From Pseudomonadota bacterium (lineage in GTDB: Bacteria; Desulfobacterota; Binatia; Binatales; Binataceae): 38,970 bases of DNA. This document shows, in pieces, positions 32,587-38,970 of the stretch (position 1 is its first letter; every line of letters starts with the position of its first letter). The stretch spans positions 1-38,970 of the forward strand of contig JAJPIF010000010.1 in assembly GCA_021324885.1 (NCBI GenBank). The letters run 5' to 3'. A program made the translations under genes and the position numbers. The notes under the pieces are model-generated. The model was not told where the DNA came from. It did not search any database and was given only the letters and a program-made list of their open reading frames with translations.

Positions 32587-34008
32587 ATGGCCGTCAAAAC
32601 CAGCACCAAATCAGCCGCGATTCACGACCGCCTGAGCCATCCGGTGATCGACTCGGACGGCCATTGGATCGAGTACGAGCCGGCGGTGATGGAATATATC
32701 CGCGGCGTGGTCGGTCGGGAGTCAGCGGGGCGCTACGAGCGCATCACTCGCGTCCGTCTGGGAGCGATGAATACCACGCTGGCGCAGCGCCAGGCGGCCA
32801 AGCTGCCGCAACCGGCATGGTGGCCGTTCCCGACCAAGAATACTCTCGATCGAGCCACCGCGATGCTGCCCAGGTTGCTCTATGAACGCCTGCCGGACAT
32901 GGGGATGGATTTCTGCGTGCTGTTTCCGACCTCGGTGATGACGATGGTGCCGTTCATGCGCGACGAGGAGCTGCGCCGGGGCGGCACGCGCGCGCTCAAC
33001 GCGTATGCCGCCGACCTGTTCCGCGACTACGCGGACCGCATGACTCCGGTCGCGGGCGTGCCGATCCATACACCGCAGGAAGCGATCGAGGAGCTGGAGC
33101 ACATCAAATCGCTGGGATTGAAAGTCGTGATGCTGGCGGGGCTGGTGAACCGTCACGTCCCGGGCGAAGACGGACGCTCGCGGATCTGGCGCGACCCGCT
33201 GGGCCTTGACAGCGACTATGACTACGATCCGGTATGGGCCAAGTGCCTGGAGTTGAAGCTGATCCCAACCTTTCACAATTCCACCCAGGGGCTGGGGTTT
33301 CGCGTTTCCACTTCCAATTGGGTTTACAATCACATCGGCCATTTCGCGACCGCCGGCGACACGCTGTGCAAGGCGCTGTTTCTCGGGGGCGTGACGCGGC
33401 GCTTCCCGCGGCTGAAATTCGCGTTTCTGGAGGGCGGCGCGGGATGGGCCTGCAGCCTGTATAGCGACCTTATCCGCCATTGGAACACCCGCAATCTCGC
33501 GGCGCTGGAATGGGTCCATCCGGACAACTTGGATGAGAAGCTGTTTCGGGATTTGGCCGAACGCTACGGCGACCCGCTGATGAGGCAAACGGTCAAGGGC
33601 AATCCGATTATCAGGAAAGATATTGAATCTCCGCCGCCGCAGCTCGACGATTTCTGGCGCTGCGAGATCAAGCGCGCCGAGGATATCCGCGATCTGTTCG
33701 TGCCCAATTTCTATTTCGGCTGCGAGGCCGAGGATCCGATGAATGCCGCCGCCTTCAACCGCCGAGTCAATCCGTTCGGCGTCCGCCTCAACGCGATTCT
33801 CGGGTCGGACATCGGCCACTTCGACGTCAAGGACATGACCCAGGTGCTGGAAGAATGCTGGGAACTGGTCGAGCATGGCGTGCTGAGCGAGGAGGAGCTG
33901 CGCGACTTGACCTTCACCAATCCGGTCAACCTGTTTGCCGGAATGAATCCGGACTTTTTCAAGGGCACGGTGGTGGAAAAGCAGGTCGCGGAATTCATGG
34001 CATCATAA
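32587..34008 (+). CDS. Amidohydrolase_2-family metal-dependent hydrolase
   Basis: The 473-residue protein is a TIM-barrel hydrolase of the ACMSD/amidohydrolase_2 type: SHPVIDSDGHWIEYEPAV at the N-terminus (metal-binding D-x-H), a LPPVAGVPIHTPQEAIEELE-like strand-helix, H-N-S-T region with the metal His, FAFLEGGAGWACS and ILGSDIGHFDV carrying the metal Asp, and a C-terminal TFTNPVNLFAGMNPDFF. Such enzymes hydrolyse or decarboxylate cyclic or amide substrates. AGGAGGA lies 6 bases before ATG 32587. It is first of three amidohydrolase genes in a row, with a thiolase beyond, so a degradation cluster is likely. Confidence 0.88.
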   Translation: MAVKTSTKSAAIHDRLSHPVIDSDGHWIEYEPAVMEYIRGVVGRESAGRYERITRVRLGAMNTTLAQRQAAKLPQPAWWPFPTKNTLDRATAMLPRLLYERLPDMGMDFCVLFPTSVMTMVPFMRDEELRRGGTRALNAYAADLFRDYADRMTPVAGVPIHTPQEAIEELEHIKSLGLKVVMLAGLVNRHVPGEDGRSRIWRDPLGLDSDYDYDPVWAKCLELKLIPTFHNSTQGLGFRVSTSNWVYNHIGHFATAGDTLCKALFLGGVTRRFPRLKFAFLEGGAGWACSLYSDLIRHWNTRNLAALEWVHPDNLDEKLFRDLAERYGDPLMRQTVKGNPIIRKDIESPPPQLDDFWRCEIKRAEDIRDLFVPNFYFGCEAEDPMNAAAFNRRVNPFGVRLNAILGSDIGHFDVKDMTQVLEECWELVEHGVLSEEELRDLTFTNPVNLFAGMNPDFFKGTVVEKQVAEFMAS

Positions 34009-34132
34009 TGTAAACCGGGGCGCGCGGAGCCGGGGCCTTTCACCACTATTGCAGGCACCGCGGGGCCAGCGAACTTCCAACTTGACTGGCCGTTCAGTTC
34101 GGCAGTAAACACGCTAACAGGAGGAACCCGGC

Positions 34133-35815
34133 ATGGCTTATGATCTACTGGTCCGTAATGGTACCGTGGTCGACGGTACCGGAGCGCCCCGTTTTGAGGC
34201 CGATATCGCAATCAGCAACGGACGGATTGCTGAGATCGGCAAAATCAGGGACGGCGCGCGCAAGGTGATCGATGCCGCTGATTTGATCGTGGCGCCCGGC
34301 TTCGTCGATCCGCATACCCATTACGACGCCCAGATCTGCTGGGATCCCCAAATCAGTTGCTCGTCGTGGCACGGTGTTACCAGCGTCGTGATGGGAAATT
34401 GCGGCGTCGGGATTGCGCCGTGCAAGCCACAAGCGCGAGAAATCGCCGCGTGGGATTTGGTCAACGTCGAATCGATCCCCTTCGAGGTCCTTTCGCGGGG
34501 CGTGACATGGGACTGGGAGAGCTTTCCCAGTTACCTCGACGCTGCGCAAAAGCGCGGCAGCGCGATCAACCTTGGCTTTATCGCGCCGTTGACCCCGTTT
34601 CGCCACAGCGTCATGGGTGAGGAATCGATGGAACGGGCGGCGACGGCTGAAGAAACCGCGCGCATCGCCTCGTTGCTGCGCGAGGCGGTCGCCGCCGGAG
34701 CTTTGGGATTTTCGACCACGATTGGCAAGCAACATATCGGGTTTCGCGGGCGTCCGCTGGCCTGCCGGCTGGCCAGCCGCGACGAACTCAAGGCGTATTG
34801 CAACGTGCTGCGGGATTTGGGCAAAGGCGCAATCGAAATTTCGCTGACCCAGAATCCGCCGTTCATGTCCGAAAGCGAATACGAACTGCTTGACTTCCTG
34901 CTGACCGAAAGCCAGCGCAAAGTGACCTGGCTGGCGCTGTTCAACAGCGAAACCCACCCGGATGCCAGCGTCGAGACGCTCAACCGGGTCGAGCCGCTGA
35001 TCAGGCGCGGCGGTATTCCGCAGGTCACCTGCCGTCCACTGATCTTCCAGCTCAACATGCGCAATCCGTTCCTGTTCGCCGCGATGTCGTGCTGGAACCG
35101 GGTGTTCAACCAGCCGTCCGAAACGCAGAAGCAAATCTACCGCGACCCTGAGTTCCGCAGGGCTTTCCGCGCGACCCTAGCCAAGGCGGGCGGTTCCGTC
35201 AACATCATGGCCAAGAGTCACATGATCGAGGTGCAGGAAGTCGGCAACCCTGCGCTTAAGCATTTCGAAGGCAAGACCCTCGCCGACGTGGCGCAGGCCC
35301 GCGGCACCGACGCCGTGGATGCCCTGCTCGATCTCGCGATCGAGGACGACCTGCAGGTCAACTACGTGCTGCCGCTGCTCAATGCCGACGAGTCCAGGAT
35401 TCCACAGTTGATTTGCGATCCGCGCACGATGATTGGCCTGTCCGACGGCGGTGCGCATGTCGATATGCTGTGCGATGCCGGTTATTGCACCTACCTGATC
35501 GGCACCTGGTCGCGCGACAAGGGCGCGCTTACGCTGGAGCAGGCGGTCAAACGGCTGACCTCGGAACCGGCCGACTTCTTCAATCTGGGCGGGCGCGGCA
35601 GAATTGCGGAAGGCAATCCAGCCGATCTGGCGATCTTCGACTACAGCACAATCGGTTCACCCAAACGCGCCGAGATCCGCAACGACCTGCCCGGCGGCGG
35701 ACGGCGCCTGGTGATGCCGGCCAAAGGCGTCCAGCACACAGTAGTCAACGGCACCATCGTGTACGAGGACGGCAAATACACCGGCGCCACCCCCGGCACC
35801 GTGCTGAGATCCTGA
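34133..35815 (+). CDS. D-aminoacylase/amidohydrolase_3-type enzyme, copy 1
   Basis: The 560-residue enzyme has the urease-like amidohydrolase layout: an N-terminal small beta domain (LVRNGTVVDGTGAP), metal ligands H61 and H63 in HTHYDAQ, a cysteine C90 in GNCGVG equivalent to the metal-bridging Cys of N-acyl-D-amino-acid deacylases, and a late catalytic Asp in LSDGGAH. The C-terminus returns to the beta domain (VVNGTIVYEDGKYTGATPG). It would hydrolyse an amide-type bond; the substrate is unknown. AGGAGG precedes ATG 34133. A paralogue follows at 35925 with near-identical N-terminus. Confidence 0.9.
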   Translation: MAYDLLVRNGTVVDGTGAPRFEADIAISNGRIAEIGKIRDGARKVIDAADLIVAPGFVDPHTHYDAQICWDPQISCSSWHGVTSVVMGNCGVGIAPCKPQAREIAAWDLVNVESIPFEVLSRGVTWDWESFPSYLDAAQKRGSAINLGFIAPLTPFRHSVMGEESMERAATAEETARIASLLREAVAAGALGFSTTIGKQHIGFRGRPLACRLASRDELKAYCNVLRDLGKGAIEISLTQNPPFMSESEYELLDFLLTESQRKVTWLALFNSETHPDASVETLNRVEPLIRRGGIPQVTCRPLIFQLNMRNPFLFAAMSCWNRVFNQPSETQKQIYRDPEFRRAFRATLAKAGGSVNIMAKSHMIEVQEVGNPALKHFEGKTLADVAQARGTDAVDALLDLAIEDDLQVNYVLPLLNADESRIPQLICDPRTMIGLSDGGAHVDMLCDAGYCTYLIGTWSRDKGALTLEQAVKRLTSEPADFFNLGGRGRIAEGNPADLAIFDYSTIGSPKRAEIRNDLPGGGRRLVMPAKGVQHTVVNGTIVYEDGKYTGATPGTVLRS

Positions 35816-35825
35816 GCTGCAATTT

Positions 35826-35865
35826 CCCATTGCTCTCCCACAATCGGTCGTGGGGGTGCAATGGG
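35826..35865 (+). terminator. Strong 16-bp hairpin between amidohydrolase paralogues
   Basis: Bases 35826-35841 pair with 35850-35865 around an 8-base loop; 16 positions pair except one T-T and one wobble. It lies 11 bases past the stop of copy 1 and 59 bases before copy 2. No T-tract follows, so it may act as a stabilising 3' structure, an attenuator or a protein site between the paralogues. Confidence 0.55.
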
Positions 35866-35924
35866 CGAGGGCGCCCGATACGCCTCGCGCACCAAAGCCA
35901 GGGCGCAGGCGCGGAGATAGTCCA

Positions 35925-37595
35925 ATGTCATACGAGCTGCTAATCAAAAACGGCACGGTGGTGGATGGCACCGGCGCTCCCCGCCGACTCGCCGACGTCG
36001 CGGTAGCCGACGGCCGCATCGCCGAAATCGGCAGAATCAATGAAGGCGCTGACAAAGTGATCGACGCTTCGGATCTGATCGTGGCGCCCGGCTTCGTCGA
36101 TCCGCATACCCATTACGACGCGCAAATCTGCTGGGATCCGCAGGTCACCTGCTCGTCGTGGCACGGGGTTACCAGCGTGGTGATGGGCAACTGCGGCGTG
36201 GGGCTGGCCCCGTGCAAACCCGAGGTTCACGAAATCGCCACTCTGGACCTGGTCAATGTTGAAGGGATTCCGGCCCGCGTGCTGAAGTCCGGGATCACCT
36301 GGGATTGGGAAAGTTTCCCCAGCTACATGGACGCGGCTGCCCGCCGCGGCTGCTCGCTCAATCTCGCCTTCCTCGCGCCGCTCACCCCGTTTCGCCATTA
36401 CGTGATGGGCGAAGAGTCGATGGAGCGGGCGGCGACCGAGCGGGAAACCAAGGAGATTGCCGCTCTGCTAGCCGAGGCGATCGAGGCCGGCGCGCGCGGA
36501 TTTTCCACCACCACCGGCCGCCAGCATGTCGGCTACAAGGGTCGGCCGCTGGCCTGCCGCTTGTCCAGCCGCGAGGAGTTGGCCAGCTACGCGCGCGTCC
36601 TCAAGCAACTGGGCAAGGGGGTGATCGAAATCACGCTGACGCAGGATTTCGGCAATATCGCCGATCACGAATACGAACTGCTCGACTTTCTGCTTACGCA
36701 AAGCGGCCGTCCGGTCACGTGGCTGGCGGTGTTTGACCGCGACGATCAGCCCGAGGCCAGCCAGCGCACACTGGCGCGCGCCGATCCTCTGATAAAGCGC
36801 GGCGGTATTCCGCAGGTGGCCTGCCGCCCGTTCGTTTCCGAGTTCAGCATGCGCCGCGCGATCGCGTTCGTGACTTTCCCGTCATGGAAGCGCGCCTACA
36901 ACCAGCCGGCCGAGGAGTTGCGCCGGCTCTTTGCTGAACCCGAATTCCGCGCCGCGCTGGCCTCCGATATCCAGCGCGCGGGATGGGATTGGGAAAAGGT
37001 CACGGTCACCGAAGTCGCCAACCCGGAGCTGAAAGCCTGCGAGAATCGCAGCATCGGACAACTGGCCCGCGAGCGCGGCAAGGCCGGCCACGAATTGGAG
37101 GCGATGATCGAGCTGGCGCTGGAAGACAATCTGGAGATGTGGTTCTCGCGCCCCGCCTTCAATATCAATCCCGAGCGCGTGGGCAAGCTGATCAATGATC
37201 CGCGCACGCTCATCGGCCTTTCCGATGGCGGCGCCCACGTCAACATGCTGTGCGACGCGGGCTACTGCACCTTTCTGCTCGGAACCTGGGTGCGGGAGCG
37301 GGAAGCGATCACGCTGGAATATGCGATCAAGCGAATCACGTCGGAACCGGCGGACTTTTTCGGCCTCAAGAATCGCGGACGGCTGATTGTTGGCGCCGCC
37401 GCCGATATCACGATTTTCGACTACAGCACCGTCGGTTCGCCGCAGCGCGGCGAGATGCGCGCCGACCTGCCCGGCGGTGGCAAGCGGTTGGTCGTGCCCG
37501 CCCACGGCGTAATCCATACGATCGTCAACGGCACGCCGATTTACGAGGATTCCAAATACACCGGCGCAACGCCCGGCCAGGTGATTCGGTGGTAA
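35925..37595 (+). CDS. D-aminoacylase/amidohydrolase_3-type enzyme, copy 2
   Basis: This 556-residue enzyme is a close paralogue of the preceding one, with the same landmark residues at the same numbers (H61, H63, C90) and the same LSDGGAH and GATPG ends. The 46-base stretch 36076-36121 is identical to 34284-34329 in copy 1. GCGGAG lies 8 bases before ATG 35925; the longer frame to 35850 crosses the intergenic hairpin and is rejected. The middle segments differ enough that the two may have split substrates. It is convergent with the thiolase gene. Confidence 0.9.
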   Translation: MSYELLIKNGTVVDGTGAPRRLADVAVADGRIAEIGRINEGADKVIDASDLIVAPGFVDPHTHYDAQICWDPQVTCSSWHGVTSVVMGNCGVGLAPCKPEVHEIATLDLVNVEGIPARVLKSGITWDWESFPSYMDAAARRGCSLNLAFLAPLTPFRHYVMGEESMERAATERETKEIAALLAEAIEAGARGFSTTTGRQHVGYKGRPLACRLSSREELASYARVLKQLGKGVIEITLTQDFGNIADHEYELLDFLLTQSGRPVTWLAVFDRDDQPEASQRTLARADPLIKRGGIPQVACRPFVSEFSMRRAIAFVTFPSWKRAYNQPAEELRRLFAEPEFRAALASDIQRAGWDWEKVTVTEVANPELKACENRSIGQLARERGKAGHELEAMIELALEDNLEMWFSRPAFNINPERVGKLINDPRTLIGLSDGGAHVNMLCDAGYCTFLLGTWVREREAITLEYAIKRITSEPADFFGLKNRGRLIVGAAADITIFDYSTVGSPQRGEMRADLPGGGKRLVVPAHGVIHTIVNGTPIYEDSKYTGATPGQVIRW

Positions 37596-37710
37596 TCAAG
37601 TTCGTGCTCGGCACGCCACCTCGGATTCCGGGGTAAATCACGCACCGACACTGCGGAGCGCAACCGGCACCTGACCGAACTTCAGCCGATGACCGAAGTC
37701 GGCCGAGAAT

Positions 37711-38892
37711 TTATCCCAACGAGCGGCCGACCACCGACACGAAACTGACGCAGCGGCCAGGAGCCCCGCCGAGATTGTGGGTCATCCCCAGTTTCGGATT
37801 GTCGATCTGGCGCGGACCGGCTTCGCCGCGCAGTTGCAGCCACATCTCGTACATCATGCGCAGGCCCGAGGCGCCAATCGGATGGCCAAAGGATTTCAGG
37901 CCGCCGTCGGGATTGACCGGCAGCTTGCCTTCCAGATCGAAGAACCCGTCCATCACGTCGCGCCATGCCGTGCCGCGCGGGCTGAATCCCATGTCCTCGT
38001 ACAGCACCAGCTCGGTCGGGGTGAAGCAGTCATGCACCTCCGCCATGCTGATCTCCTGGCGCGGGTTCTTGATTCCGGCCTGCGCGTAGGCGTCTTTGGC
38101 CGAAGCAACCACTTCGGGAAAGGTCGTGAAATCGTACTCGGGCGACATCGGACCTTCGCCGGGGCCGGCAATAAACGACAGCGCCTTGATATAGATCGGG
38201 TCCTTGCGATACTTGAGCGCGTCTTCGGCGCGGACCACGATTGCCGCCGCCGAACCGTCGGACACTCCCGAGCAGTCCATGATGCCGAGGGGATCGGCGA
38301 CCTTGGGCGAGTTTTTGATCGATTCGAGCGGCACTTCCTTCTGAAACTGCGCCTTGGGATTGCGCGCGCCGTTGCGATGGTTCTTCCAGGCGATGCGCGA
38401 GATGACGTCCTTGCCCTTTTCCGGATCAAGCCCGTACTTCTTGAAGTAGGCCGGCGCCAGCAATGAGAACGACGCCGGCGGCGTGATGTTGCCCAGCGTG
38501 CCGTCATTGGGCGCCTGCCCGACGACCAATCCTGAATACCCCGAGTCCTTCAACTTCTCCACCCCGATCGCCATCGCCACGTCGTAGGCTCCGGAAGCGA
38601 CCGCATAGCAGGCCTGGCGCAGCGATTCCGATCCGGTGGCGCAGAAATTCTCGACGCGCGTGACCGGGCGATAAGGGATCTTGAGCGGAGTGGAAAGTGT
38701 AAGCCCGGAGAAAGATCCCATCGTGCCCAGCCAGTAAGCGTCGACATCTTCGGGAGCGATTCCGGCCGATTCGTAAGCCTCGTAGGCGGCGTCAATCAGG
38801 AGATCGTCAACGCTCTTGTCCCAGTGCTCGCCGAACCGGGTGCATCCCATCCCGATAATCGCCACGCGATCCTTGATACCGTTGCTCGCCAT
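37711..38892 (-). CDS. Thiolase-family protein (SCP-x/acetyl-CoA acetyltransferase-like)
   Basis: The 393-residue protein is a thiolase of the SCP-x-like group: the nucleophile C84 in ENFCATGSES, the EVHDCF histidine loop, GGLKSFGHPIGASG with the second active His and the late cysteine in GGAPGRCVSFV. It would cleave or form a carbon-carbon bond on an acyl-CoA. These proteins usually work with a small OB-fold/DUF35 partner encoded next to them, and the tail of such a gene overlaps its start by one base (TAATG). GGAGAG precedes the ATG. Confidence 0.92.
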   Translation of the reverse strand: MASNGIKDRVAIIGMGCTRFGEHWDKSVDDLLIDAAYEAYESAGIAPEDVDAYWLGTMGSFSGLTLSTPLKIPYRPVTRVENFCATGSESLRQACYAVASGAYDVAMAIGVEKLKDSGYSGLVVGQAPNDGTLGNITPPASFSLLAPAYFKKYGLDPEKGKDVISRIAWKNHRNGARNPKAQFQKEVPLESIKNSPKVADPLGIMDCSGVSDGSAAAIVVRAEDALKYRKDPIYIKALSFIAGPGEGPMSPEYDFTTFPEVVASAKDAYAQAGIKNPRQEISMAEVHDCFTPTELVLYEDMGFSPRGTAWRDVMDGFFDLEGKLPVNPDGGLKSFGHPIGASGLRMMYEMWLQLRGEAGPRQIDNPKLGMTHNLGGAPGRCVSFVSVVGRSLG

Positions 38893-38970
38893 TATGGTCT
38901 CTCCTGGCGCCGGGGGCGCGCTTTCCAGAAATAGTTGTGGACGCCGTCGGCGGTAAAGAGCCGGCGGAAG
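38892..38970 (-). CDS. C-terminal end of probable OB-fold/DUF35 acyl-CoA-binding partner (partial)
   Basis: The minus strand entering from the right edge has an open frame ending at TAA (38894-38892) whose last residues read LFTADGVHNYFWKARPRR. A tail of the shape GxxxYFWKxRP is, from memory, common at the end of Zn-ribbon/OB-fold proteins that pair with SCP-x-like thiolases. The stop shares a base with the thiolase ATG. Only about 25 codons are visible, so the name rests mainly on context. Confidence 0.5.
   Translation of the reverse strand, partial: FRRLFTADGVHNYFWKARPRRQERP

Noticed and set aside
1-38970. CRISPR arrays, insertion sequences and rRNA genes
   Set aside because: No regularly spaced repeats, no transposase motifs and no rRNA-like segments were seen.

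Overview
The window is high-GC bacterial DNA made of a mobile element joined to a chromosome. Gene content points to an uncultured soil-type proteobacterial or Desulfobacterota-like lineage: two F420-type LLM oxidoreductases, acyl-CoA dehydrogenase, enoyl-CoA hydratase, SCP-x-like thiolase, tandem D-aminoacylase-type amidohydrolases, a Fur-type promoter and DksA. Candidatus Binatota is the best guess, but this is an inference from gene style, not proof.

Region 1 (1 to about 8900) is the right part of an integrative mobilizable or conjugative element. It has the R388-like order ribbon-helix-helix accessory protein, VirD4/TrwB coupling ATPase, TrwC-type MOBF relaxase-helicase. These are followed by three cysteine-rich small or unknown proteins, a hairpin-rich non-coding segment, an SSB, an excisionase-like HTH protein and a tyrosine integrase. 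The integrase gene runs antisense into the 3' half of a tRNA-Ala(CGC) gene, the evident attachment site. No type IV secretion channel genes are visible, and the left end lies outside the window.

Region 2 (8856-21824) is core chromosome: tRNA-Ala, galU and dksA on the minus strand; larC and queE overlapping on plus; an F420/acyl-CoA gene set on minus (two LLM oxidoreductases and an acyl-CoA dehydrogenase); a lipoprotein and chromosomal ssb on minus; RNase J overlapping an FtsK translocase on plus; and a sugar-1-phosphate nucleotidyltransferase overlapping a small conserved unknown gene on minus.

Region 3 (22076-28260) is regulatory and envelope-related. It holds a NtrC-like AAA+ protein that has lost the GAFTGA loop and other catalytic positions, a PAS histidine kinase/NarL-type regulator pair, and a three-gene exported operon (cupredoxin, haem-binding protein, outer-membrane barrel) behind a promoter overlapped by Fur-like boxes, so probably iron-controlled.

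Region 4 (28261-32586) is a patchwork: a UPF0104-type membrane protein, an enoyl-CoA hydratase, a badly broken HTH-PTS IIA pseudogene, an AT-rich repeat-bearing promoter region, a pentapeptide-repeat protein and a degenerate GIY-YIG-like protein.

Region 5 (32587-38970) is catabolic: an amidohydrolase_2 protein, two tandem D-aminoacylase-type paralogues separated by a very stable hairpin and sharing a 46-nt identical DNA stretch, and a convergent thiolase preceded by the tail of a probable OB-fold/DUF35 partner.
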